DNA from: Leptasterias polaris
Taxonomy: Eukaryota > Echinodermata > Asteroidea > Forcipulatida > Asteriidae
DNA length: 64,000 nucleotides
Reading direction: 5' to 3'
NCBI GenBank assembly: GCA_037783415.1
Contig: JAZGTN010000316.1
Coordinates: forward strand, 1-64,000
A program made the position numbers and the translations under genes. The notes beneath the pieces are model-generated. The model saw nothing but the letters and a program-made list of their open reading frames with translations. It ran no database searches and had not been told where the DNA came from. This document shows positions 1 to 10,789 of this stretch, piece after piece. Every line of letters starts with the position of its first letter. The first letter of the stretch is position 1.

Positions 1-1
1 A

Positions 2-1218
<1,217 letters not shown>

Positions 1219-1221
1219 TGT

Positions 1222-1240
1222 GGTGGCTCTGAAAAGAGCC
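1222..1240 (-). promoter_or_regulatory. Histone 3' stem-loop of the H4 remnant
   Basis: The minus strand reads GGCTCTTTTCAGAGCCACCA, a perfect histone stem-loop. About 15 bases further downstream is AAAAAGAGAGA, a purine-rich histone downstream element for U7 snRNP. The loop lies only about 8 bases after the H4 remnant's stop codon. Confidence 0.9.
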
Positions 1241-1247
1241 GTTGTTT

Positions 1248-1322
1248 TCAATAGTGGAATTTGCGATGGCGCTTGGCACCCCATTTTCCTAGCCCCTTTC
1301 CACCTTTTCCGCGTCCAGACAT
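1248..1322 (-). pseudogene. Histone H4 tail-only remnant (24 codons)
   Basis: The minus-strand frame begins MSGRGKGGKGLGK and continues WGAKRHRK, the H4 tail with one change (Gly to Trp after GLGK). After RHRK it runs into FHY and a stop, so the entire histone fold is missing. The next sequence is a perfect histone stem-loop, so a large internal deletion joined the tail to the 3' end. A TATA-like CTTAAATAAG lies about 90 bases upstream (near 1408-1418). It is most simply a pseudogene, but promoter, start, short frame and 3' processing signal all survive. Confidence 0.8.
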
Positions 1323-2600
1323 AGTTGTGAAGAGTAGAGAGTAGCAACACGGAGTAATTGTTTTACTAGCTGACGAGATCGAATGATTTGATACCAGCCA
1401 AACCCAACTTATTTAAGGCAGCCTTTGCGGACGTGAGCGTCGAAACCACCCTTGAATTGTTGACGAACAAACAAATTCGAATACCCACTCAGTGAAACCA
1501 AAGTTGAAAACGAACCTGACTTTTGTTATTTTTTTATCCCCCGGAGGGGAGTGTGGGCCATCCCGGCAGTTGTGCAAAACCGGGCGTACCTCTTCACCCT
1601 ATCACCCAAAATCAGATTAATATAATTGCTGCTCAATGAACAGCATTTCAGATATTATTCTGAAAAGAACAGATTGCTTAGTATATCGCACGATGGTCTT
1701 AGCCAAAAGGCCGAGAAGCGATACCTACAAGATGTCCATCAAGAATAATGCAGCCCCCAGCATGATACGAATCACACAAGATGCCATGGTGTCACAAGAG
1801 GGCGCTGTTACTTTGTTGACAACTCGCTACACACGGGAAACATTCAGAGTGCAAAATATACTTCAATCCTGACCGATCGCAAAACATGCGCTTACACGAA
1901 AACTGAAATACAACCAAGTGATAACGTATGCTGCACAAGTACATGTGTACTATAAGTTTATGTTGACATTGTACAGTGTTGTCTGGGTGGAGAGTGTTCA
2001 TCGCGCGTATGCATACTAATTATTGTTGCGCGTTAAGACAATAGACAATGCATACGCGCAAAACACAACAATTCTCGCGGCGGGCAGGCCAATTCATAGA
2101 AACAGCATGTGTGTAGACCCTGTGTGTGCATACTACGTATAAATACACACCCACACACGCGCGCACTACAGACAGTGTTGGCGAATTTTTGAGAAGGGCT
2201 ATAATTATTATAGGGGAGGCGCGGAAACAAAGATTAATAGAAATATAAATAGAAAAAGAGAAGACAAAAGAGAAGACAGCATCTGTCTGGGTTGTATTGT
2301 TCTCCTTATTGGGACGTGGATTGTGCCTAGCAATTTCGTTAGTATTTTGCAGACCTCATTTTCGCCTTGGTTTATCTTGAATCATTTTAAAGGTTTTTCA
2401 ACTAGTATGCATCACCTAGGCAACGAAACTTCATTGTCGATTGTTTTCGTTGAGACTTTTATTACTAAGGGATACACCCATTGGTTATGTTTTGCAAGAA
2501 AACCATGAAGCAAAAGGAAGTCATATTGTTTAAACAAAGACAAAATACATAAAACTTTGGGCCTTACAAACGCAGTCATGTTTGGAATCTCTCTTTGGAT
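1323..2600. other. Spacer between histone remnants
   Basis: No convincing gene is visible. A short inverted repeat (GCGCGTATGCAT near 2004 and ATGCATACGCGC near 2049) and CA-rich sequence around 2120-2165 are the only structure noted. Confidence 0.4.
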
Positions 2601-2602
2601 AT

Positions 2603-2735
2603 TGTGGTGGCTCCGTAAGAGCCGTTTGGTTTAGCAGTCTAGCGAGATCTAGATCTAAGAGCTGGACTTGACAGTCTTCTTGGGCAGCAGGAGAGCTTGA
2701 ATGTTGGGAAGAACACCACCCTGAGTCAGAGGCGA
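2603..2735 (-). pseudogene. Histone H2A C-terminal fragment with stem-loop
   Basis: The minus strand reads [22 protein letters not shown] and a TAG at 2655-2657, the H2A C-terminal tail. The stem-loop GGCTCTTACGGAGCC follows at about 2605-2619, its loop changed from the usual TTTC, and then CAAAGAGAGA as downstream element. Upstream of QGG the H2A homology stops and joins H3 leader sequence, so this is a truncated end fused to another histone copy's promoter side. Confidence 0.8.
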
Positions 2736-2759
2736 TCCTTCAACGGACATCCAAATCAT

Positions 2760-2962
2760 ATGGCTCGTACCAAGCAGACAGCACGCAAGAGTACTGGGGG
2801 AAAGCCCCTCGAAAGCAGTTGGCAACCAAGGCTTCTCGAAAGAGTGCCCCGGCTACAGGCGGCGTGAAGAAACCCCACCGTTACAGACCCGGAACTGTGG
2901 CCCTGCGGGATATTCGCCGTTACCAGAAAAGTACAGAGCTGCTTATCCGAAAGCTTCCATAT
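2760..2962 (+). pseudogene. Second histone H3 pseudogene, truncated by a foldback element
   Basis: The frame opens [14 protein letters not shown], then has the same 1-base loss after GGK as the H3 copy at 51-459 (AAGCCCCTCG). After the shift it continues [17 protein letters not shown] and then through [14 protein letters not shown]. Homology ends near 2960, where unrelated sequence and a repeat-built element begin. The upstream side is rearranged: only about 35 bases of H3 leader remain before the H2A tail. Differences from the first copy (Ser in KASRKS, Asp in LRDIRR) show the two have diverged since duplication. Confidence 0.85.
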
Positions 2963-2984
2963 GCAAAGTATGTTGTTCCATATA

Positions 2985-3595
2985 TGCCACTCCTTTGGAA
3001 AAACCCAATTCCGTCGCCTTTTCATTTTGTTCGTCGCGTTTTCATTTTTTTTCCGTCGCGTTTTCATTTTGTCCGTCGCGTTTTCATTTTTTCCGTCGCC
3101 TTTTCATTTTTTCCGTCGCCTTTTCATTTTTCAGGTGCATTTTTTTTTCTGAATCGGCTATTGCAGTTGGCGTGTGAAAAATTTGATACCTCAACCATAC
3201 TGTCTATGTACAGGCTTTGCTTAGTAAATCAAGAATGGAACTGAAAATGGATATTATCGTAGTTATCTGGTCTCGACTGTGGATGAAGCAACGTATACAT
3301 TTTGGCAACTGCGGTATGCCTCCCAAAGGTCGAATTTCCTTCGGAGTCATGTGATAGTCACCTGGTAGTCACGTGGACCCACGATGGAACAAACAAAAAG
3401 GCGACGGAACAAATAAAAAGGCAACGGAAAAAATGAAACGCGACGGACAAAATGAAAACGCGACGGAAAAAATGAAAACGTGACGGGAAAAAATGAAAAG
3501 GCGACGGAAAAAAATGAAAACGCGACGGGAAAAAATGAAAACGCGACGGAAAAAATGAAAAGGCGACGGAATTGGGTTTTTTCAAAGGAGTGGCA
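2985..3595. mobile_element. Foldback (TU-like) element with tandem-repeat arms
   Basis: The two ends are inverted copies of TGCCACTCCTTTG followed by AAAAACCCAATTCCGTCGCC. Each arm then carries tandem units of about 19-20 bases built on CCGTCGCGTTTTCATTTT: about six in the left arm (to about 3140) and about nine in the right arm (from about 3403). The middle is unrelated unique sequence. Long inverted arms made of short tandem units define foldback transposons such as Drosophila FB and sea urchin TU. No coding capacity is seen. A possible target duplication CCATA flanks it imperfectly. Confidence 0.75.
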
Positions 3596-4291
3596 CCATA
3601 GCAAAGGCAAATAGAAGCGTGGTAATGGTGTGCCGATTCGAAAATACATAGGTTTGTCCTGTGTAGAAAAAAAAAGAATGTAAAACGAGGATCTTTGGAA
3701 AACAAGCGTTTTAAGGCTTGGGGAAGGGGGGTGGGGGTGCTGGTAGCTTTATAAATGCAGTGTGCCGTTTCGATAGAACTTGTAGAGAACTTGTTTCATA
3801 GATTCCACACACCGTACATGTTCAATGTATATGTTTCAATCTGTAAAACTCGTCTCTGGCTCCTTTGTTGAACGATTTCAATAATTGACGAGTTGGCCGA
3901 AACGAAAGTTCCATTTGGTTGTTTGTCCCTCTACTGCTAATAAAATTAGACGCCGTGAGTTGAGAGTAGATGTCTGATTGATTACATTTCCTTTCGCTTT
4001 TAGCTTATGTGAACACTAATGCGATTCACTTCAGTAGAGTGTTTTACGTTGGACGGTTGTGGATCGTTGTGCAGAGTGTGAAGCTTGTTGTTTTTAATGG
4101 TAAGTCCGCTTAAAACTCTACCATAGAACTATCTGAGAGATTGTAATTTCTTTGATCAGAGTCTCTTTCTTTCGCTTCGTCAACGAATTTTCGAAGTACA
4201 CGCTTGAATTTGAATTAGGTGACAATGGAAGGCGGTATTAATGCTTGGTAATGCCTGGGTTGGTGGCGTGCGGCCTCTGATGGGAGCGGAA
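3596..4291. other. Intergenic stretch, nothing recognised
   Basis: AT-rich sequence with a short G-rich run near 3721-3737. No gene, repeat family or RNA could be supported. Confidence 0.35.
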
Positions 4292-4299
4292 GGCGAGGT

Positions 4300-4313
4300 C
4301 AGTGGCGGCGCTA

Positions 4314-4348
<35 letters not shown>

Positions 4349-5414
4349 GGGGGGGGGGGGGGGGGCAAGGGGGGGGGGCATATTCCCCCAGTTATTTATT
4401 TTTGCCCCCCCCCCCCCAGTCCCCCCCCCCAGTTTTTCCCCATGGCGGAAATTGAGTTTAATCCCAAACCATTGCACCCAATTTGTTGCAATGTTGTTTG
4501 CGCTGTAAATAACAAACTCAATTTCATCCATCATAATTAGCTGGCACCATCGAAAGCCCAATACACTTTCCATCTCCGGCAATGTTAATAACATGTGGAT
4601 TTATTTATCTGTACAAGCTTGGAAACTTGCTACACATAGAAATGCATTGTCTGCCCAAAACCGCAAGCAGCCATTGTACGCACAACACGTCAAATTCACA
4701 CAGTGCAAAATCATATTTCTGGAGTGAATTGTAGGCTTATAAAAACAGTACACACGACATAAACTTGATGTTCACGTGGATTGAGGAGTGTTGTATTATG
4801 CCTACTGCTTGTTGTTGCGCTTAAACACGTTGGTAAAACAGTTAGTTAAAATGGATAATATAATTGTTTTGCAAGAAATCCAAACAACCTCCATCCCATG
4901 ATGATAGGCACATATCTGATTCTGAATCTAGCGATGAGAATCCTGAACCGAAACACAAACGCCCCAGGATTGAAGTTAATAATTATTGACGTAAATGTCC
5001 CAGATGATCAATTTGAGGATTCGAGTGTCGATGATCAACAATATGACACAACATCAGTATGTAATTTATTGGGCGAACCAGCTACCGTTAAGAGCAATCC
5101 TTACCCAACAGTAGTGTGAGTAGTACCGGGACACCAACAAGAAGTAGGTCTTCTGCTAAAGTTTGTGGCCATTCTGACATATCCCAATCACCAGCTGCAG
5201 ATAATGGACCAGTTCATCTTGGTGTTAATCAGCCTATCCACTTTCCAAAGACACATGGACGACAATTTAACACTGATTGGTATAAAGCATACCCATTGCT
5301 TTTCTGCAGTACAAAATTACATTATAGATTTGTGTTTGCCCCCCCCCCCCTAATTTTAAGTTTTACCCCCTCTTGCCCCCCCCCCCCAGATTAACAGGTC
5401 TGGTGCCGCCACTG
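4300..5414 (+). mobile_element. Deleted hAT transposon with exact 8-bp target duplication
   Basis: The ends are CAGTGGCGGCGC and, inverted, CAGTGGCGGCAC. The flanks carry the same 8 bases, GGCGAGGT, at 4292-4299 and 5415-5422, the signature of hAT insertion. Inside are long poly-G/poly-C runs next to each end. The interior keeps part of a transposase N-terminus on the plus strand: an acidic/basic stretch (SDSESSDENPEPKHKRPR, about 4917-4970) and, in shifted frames near 5215-5310, HFPKTHGRQFNTDWYKAYP, which resembles the TTF-type zinc finger opening of hAT transposases. The catalytic region is absent, so it could only move in trans. Confidence 0.85.
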
Positions 5415-5598
5415 GGCGAGGTCCATTAACAGTGTCCAGCCACCAACCCAGTCATTACCACGATGTAAAGACTGACTCATCACCCTGTTATTTTCATTAA
5501 AGACCTTAAAGCCTACATGGTATAAATATTATCACGGTGGGAAACTCCATTTGAAATATTTTTGCTTGAAAAACTATTATTTATACTAGACCCTAATA

Positions 5599-5859
5599 TA
5601 GGTTTTCTCGGTCAATTTCGGCAAATGAGCAGCCAATTTAACCACCACGCTATTCTATTTCGCGCGAAATCGAATGCTACTAAAAAGGGTCATTCGATTG
5701 AACACAGTGCAAAATGAATTTGAATGCCTCAATACGAAATTGAATGCCCGAATTCTGAATTTGAAACGCAGTAACAACTGGAGAGGCAAAATAGCTTTAA
5801 TTCGAACGCACGAAAATGAAATCGGCTGCTCATTTGCCGAAATTGACCGAGAAAACCTA
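5599..5859. mobile_element. MITE with 36-bp inverted ends and TA duplication
   Basis: The ends are inverted copies of TAGGTTTTCTCGGTCAATTT, continuing to GGCAAATGAGCAGCC, flanked by TA on both sides. The interior repeats GAATTTGAATGC-like words and has no gene. TA duplication fits Tc1/mariner-type mobilisation. Confidence 0.75.
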
Positions 5860-5928
5860 TAGTAAATGCATTTAAGGTTTTCCCCACTTGTTTTCTTGTG
5901 ATTCCGATCACCGATTGAGCACACCCAG

Positions 5929-6107
5929 CTAGCACACCCGCATTGGCCCAGACTTGGGCCAGGCCTGGCATTATATGGCATGGACTGGCCCAGCTGATGC
6001 CACCTCTGGACCGCATTGATGTGGCCCAGTGGTGGCATCAGTCGTACTCCAATGCTAGTCCATGCCAAATAATGCTGGAGCTGGCCCGAGTGTGGGCCAG
6101 GCCAGGC
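5929..6107. repeat. TGGGCCAG-type repeat block, copy 1
   Basis: It begins CCCAGCTAGCACACCCGCAT and continues with degenerate units of GGCCCAGNNNTGGGCCAGGCCTGGCAT. The same block occurs inverted at 10257-10512. Function unknown; probably an end of a mobile repeat. Confidence 0.6.
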
Positions 6108-6822
6108 AAAACTATTTAAACTATTAAACTTGAATTAAATTCTGAAGTTAAAATTGTTTAAATTAATTTATAAATTGATAAATCGTTCTTTTTAAAAACA
6201 AAAGTTTTGTTTTTTATTTCACAATACTATAAAGAACGTCTCAATATTTTTTACATTCTTTTGTAAAATGCCCGAGCCTCCATTAAAATGGCTAGCCAAT
6301 CAGAAAAGCCGTACGTCCAGTTAGTCCGTGCCGACCAATAAGAAGCGCTCTACTATCAATATCAGGATAGCACAAAATGGCCGACTCTTCTGCAGACGAA
6401 GTGTTATCGAGCGACGAAGAAATTTTTCAGATAAGTTGTTAATGTGTATTTTCCCGGCCAGAAAATCCACTGTAGTTAAATGTAACAGCAAGACATGGGC
6501 TCGTTTTGTAGAGTGTGCTCTACAGTGGCAGAATTTGGAGGGCAATCAGGCCGAAATCGCGAAAGGTTTCACCCCAAAACATGCTGCAGAATTCGACAGA
6601 CATGGATGATGGGGACAGCGTAAGCGTTGTATCGACGATGCCAATTCCGAGCGATGCCGGATTTCACGGCATTTGTTACTCCCGATTCACAGACAAGCAG
6701 CATATTTTTGCGAGTAAGCCAACGGATAGCAAAGAGCAAAGAAATGCTTGCCAGTAGCTCCGCTAGTACAGGTATGTGCAATTTTAGTTATTATGCCCCG
6801 TTTGAGCCAATGTTTTTTACTA

Positions 6823-7828
6823 CAGTCGTTTGACCAGTTCTGGATCACTTTTTGAATTCACGTTGTTTTTTGCTGCAATCTCTTTGACATCTTAAACAAC
6901 AAAGTTGATAAGTTTACCTAAACATGTCATAAAACTCACCAAGTATCCACTGACAAAAAAAGATTAGTACTTTTCAAGAGGCTTTGAGAAAAGTATCGTC
7001 ACCTGTTTGACCAGTTCAGGATCAGTTGAATCTATTCTGGATCAGTAGCGTGCCCTTTATTTCAAACTCATACTCCCATTCATAAAACTGTCTCTCACAG
7101 ACACGAAACTTCAGAAGTGTGTTGGCATGGACTTGGACTACCTTTCTTTAGTAAATGTCATGCAAGTGTCTTCAACAGCAGTGCAAAAACCCAGCGACAA
7201 AAACACAAAACAACAGCAAAGGAGAATGTAAAAGTGAAGCGCATCTAAAACTATTATTGACCCCTCCAAGTTTCATTTTCAAAAAAAAAAATCTAAAATC
7301 TACAAGAATTTGTTGAAGTAATGTATCTCAAAAGGAATATATAAACTTTCTACTGCAGCAGTATGATTTTACCTCACTTAGTAAGTTAGTGCGGCACCAT
7401 TTGACGCAATGAGATGTTGAGTGATCCCGAACTGGTCAAGGGTACGATGCCCCCCCAAAGACGATTTGGGTAATTTTGTCTTCTCAAAAAAAAATACGAC
7501 TGCTCAGTATTTACAGGAAATATTTTTTATACATTCTTAGCATTTTACATAAATGTTTTTTGCCCGGGCGTTCCAATTCTGATGGTGAGAAGTTTTAACG
7601 GGGTTTTTCAACCAACATTTTAAAACAAAATATTGATCAATATCGCAGACAAACTTCAGGAAAACTGCCATAATTTATTTGCCGATGATGTTTGGCACCT
7701 TATTTTGGGTTTGTTGGTTTAATGGATGTTATTCTTCACATGTATCAACATAAATTGGTAATGTGAGAAGTAATGTAATTATTTGGTTATTGCAAAGTTG
7801 AAGTGATCCCGAACTGGTCAAATGACTG
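6823..7828. mobile_element. Non-autonomous mariner-like element (TA duplication), copy A
   Basis: The ends are inverted copies of CAGTCGTTTGACCAGTTC (right end ATTTGACC) extending into GGATCACTT, with TA on both sides. Internal copies of TGACCAGTTCNGGATCA lie near each end. It sits in the intron of the pseudogene at 6375-9108. A related copy is at 20212-22591. No transposase frame is visible. Confidence 0.8.
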
Positions 7829-8665
7829 TAATAACTAATTTTAGTTCACACAAATTTGAAATCATCATCATGGTGTTGACCTTTCTGTCGTAAAGTTTGA
7901 AGTTTGATCTGTTTGCGGTATCCAATCATCACCTTTTTTCTTCAAAAATAGTGGCCTACATGGCCTACATATTTGAAGGATTCTAAATTATAAACCAAAC
8001 CCAAACCCATATAATTATAAATCATGTTAATCTTACCTTTTCGGGAAAAATATTTTTGCCAGGTTGCAACTTTACACTAGAGAAAAAGTGGCAGTGGATA
8101 CATTATTATTATTTTGCATCCTTTCTAAATCCAGTATCTGGAACACTGAACTCCTCTTGAAATGTTGACAGGAGTCTGCTCCCAAGTACACTACACCCTC
8201 ATGACCATCACCTATGATCATGATGATGTACATATTGTACAATGTAGCTCCTGATTTGATTACGTAGTCCTTGGATAATTGCTAGTACATTTTGATATAA
8301 ATCAGTCCAAGTAATTTTTTCAATGAGCACTTTCTCACCCATTATTTTGAATTTTCTGTAGAAAAATTTCTCATTGACAAATTTCAGTGGACATGGTGGA
8401 TGGATTTAAGTTACATTATTTCTACACGTACCTTAACATCATGGCCGCTAAAGGTTCACAATCACAACCGTGATTTATTTATATTCGTGTTAATTGTGTT
8501 TAAAACATGCTTCACTTCTAAAGGTCACTGAGCTAAATAACTGAATCTTTTGCTTGGATTTAACTTGCTATAATTTTGTTAAATGCTTTGCAAGCTTAGG
8601 GTCGATTTGATAGCCTTCCCCGCAAGTTATTTATTTTGTTACTTTTTTGTTTCTTTGTGTATTAG
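7829..8665 (+). other. Rest of the pseudogene intron
   Basis: AT-rich sequence with no recognised gene or repeat end; it closes with a good acceptor (TTTGTGTATTAG). Confidence 0.4.
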
Positions 8666-9108
8666 AAGAAAGACCGATCAAGAAGAAACGTGTTCTACGT
8701 TCTAGTATGGAGACGAGAGGGAAATCCAGATCTGAGCATGTATTACCAGAGATATGTGTGATATGTCAGAGGGAGCAATATTTTGTAGAGGCTCATACAC
8801 GCAAGAGGAAAACAGAAAGGCTTGCCACATGCTCAACCATCGATGGGAAGCACCTACAGCAAGCAGCAATAGACAGCACCAACACTGCTCTTCTCCTTCA
8901 AATTAACAGCCAGGATTGTGTGGCAAACTGTCCCCCTGGGAGTTGCAAGATGAACAAATGCAGCGACTCCAACACGTGTACATGTTTGCAGAATAACGTT
9001 CCATGTACAGATCTCTGTAAGTGCGCCAGGGAGAACTGTAACAATATAACTGGGCATGCTCACGTCGATGATGAAGATGATGAGTTATCTGATCCTGAAG
9101 AAGATTAG

Positions 9109-9821
9109 AACAATTCTTCCAGTGTCCATGATCACAGTAGAGAGACCAGGGCCATTTTATTGATAGCCAAGTATTTTGTTATCTTTGAAGCACTTGTATG
9201 GTCTTATTTTTCATGTCCGCAGTATTACTAATTTGCGCAGATTGACTTGAAAAGCTGCCTTTCAAAAGTACGTGTGTATAAAGATATGCATCAATAAGCT
9301 ACATTGCTGCCTCAAGGAAACAAAATATACTTCAGAACTTGTTTATTTCATGGGATCTTATAGGCGCATCGAGTTATGACGCCTTGAAAATGGCACGAGG
9401 GCGCTGTTCGTCAAAGGTTCAGGTCAGCATAACATGACGTGCCAACGAGATCCCAACATTTTATTTTTACTTATGTTATGTGCCAACTGGAGGTTTAAAC
9501 AAATGTTTTACTTTGGTTGGGACGAGCTTGGCGCACGTTTTTTCGTTTACTGGGAATGTACTATTCGTTTTACGAGGGTTTTTTGGCTCAAACTTTGATA
9601 ATTTATTACGCCCAAACCGAAACAGTCAGCAAGTTTGGTATGATGTTGTATCACTCTGATTTTTTTAGAAGAAGATCTGAGAACCCCCCTAATTTGGTAC
9701 ATTCTTACAGGCAGTGACTCTTAAGACATTTGAAAAAGGCGGCCGACAAATCTGAAATGTTTAATGTCCATTTTAGGGGAGCAGGTACAAAAAGAAACTT
9801 TGTAGCCTTGTGAAAATATGT
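9109..9821. other. Downstream spacer, nothing recognised
   Basis: No convincing gene. The 66-codon open frame at 9517 has no recognisable features. Confidence 0.3.
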
Positions 9822-10024
9822 GCACACGTTTATGTGCTTTCAGATTCCTGAATTTCAGATTCAAATATTTTAGTGAGAAATTACCTCTTTATCAAAAACT
9901 ACGTTATTTCAGAGGGAGTGGTTTCTCACAATGTTTATACTTTCAACACCGTTGCTCGTTACCAAGTAAGTTTTTATGCTATAATTGAGTAATTGCCAAA
10001 CGTGTCCATCAGTGCCTTTTAAGA
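9822..10024. repeat. Half copy of the TTAA-MITE family
   Basis: The stretch from GTGCTTTCAGATTCC to CCAAACGTGTCCATCAGTGC is homologous to the right half of the complete element at 56686-57072. The left end is missing. Confidence 0.7.
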
Positions 10025-10256
10025 ATTGATACACAGTTTACTGATTGTAATATACTTGTGATATGCAAGCTCCCAGTTTACCTGAACAATAAAAACTATC
10101 AGGTTTTAATTTGTAGATCCATGGTGTTTTTGTCTATTTTAACAACGTGTTACAGGGCAATATACTGCGAAAGCTAAATTTTGAGTTTCGACATGAGGAA
10201 TACCATTGTACAGATTTTTTAATTATTATATATATCTATTTTTTTTTTTGGGGGGC

Positions 10257-10512
10257 AGCTCTTTTGTCTAATGCCAGATCTGGGCCGGGGCGGGTGAACT
10301 CTTGGACCAGGTCTGGCACAGTGATGGCGCCATGGCTTGGGCCAGCTCTGGCGCAGTGATCACGCCATGGCTTGGGCCAGGTCTGGCATGAACTGGCCCA
10401 CATGATGCCAGTCCTGGGCCAGCTCTGGCTGCCATCCCTGGGCCGGCTCTATTGCCTGCTGATGCCAGGCCCGGCCCAAGTCTGGGCCAATGCGGGTGTG
10501 CTAGCTGGGCAG
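10257..10512. repeat. TGGGCCAG-type repeat block, copy 2 (inverted)
   Basis: Degenerate units of TGGGCCAGNTCTGGCNNAGTGA end in GCGGGTGTGCTAGCTGGG, the reverse complement of the start of the block at 5929. The two copies therefore face each other across about 4.1 kb. Confidence 0.6.
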
Positions 10513-10789
10513 GTTTTGTTATTTAATGTAGCCTATATCATATATGTTGGGTCACATGATTACGGGTGGAGACTGGACTTAGACAATAACCAATGTGACA
10601 TGTACTTTAAAGAAAACAAACGGTAACAATTCATCAGAGTTTGTTATTTTTCTTTCGCCTATATATTATTTGTCTATATATTTCATGGTCCAATTTAACG
10701 TAGAACCTGATCTCTAATACATGATTGGCTATAACTAGACTTAAATTGTTGTTGCATTACAAAAACGAGGTGTTCGGCATGATATTAAT

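Larger units (their letters stand above)
6375..9108 (+). pseudogene. Broken gene of a repetitive invertebrate family with CXC-like cysteine tail
   Basis: Recognisable pieces are ARKSTVVKCNSKTWARFVEC (about 6460-6520), GFHGICYSRFTDKQHI (about 6660-6707) and SKEMLASSSAST (6735-6771), each in a different frame. A clean donor at 6772 (GTATGT) joins in frame to an acceptor before 8666. The last exon (8666-9108) encodes VLPEICVICQREQYF, then LLLQINSQDCVA directly followed by a cysteine cluster (CKMNKCSDSNTCTCLQNNVP, then CTDLCKC) and an acidic tail. The cysteine part resembles a Tesmin/TSO1-like CXC motif. From memory, the large middle part of the family is missing. Frameshifts indicate a pseudogene, though the last exon is intact. 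Confidence 0.5.

Noticed and set aside
3001..3580. CRISPR-like array from regularly spaced repeats
   Set aside because: The units are contiguous without unique spacers, are inverted between arms, and the DNA is eukaryotic.
2961..3705. Phe/Ser/Arg-rich open frames such as [11 protein letters not shown]
   Set aside because: They come from the tandem units of the foldback arms and appear in both orientations.
4238..4594. Proline- and glycine-rich open frames over the G runs
   Set aside because: They translate homopolymer tracts in several frames and have no independent support.
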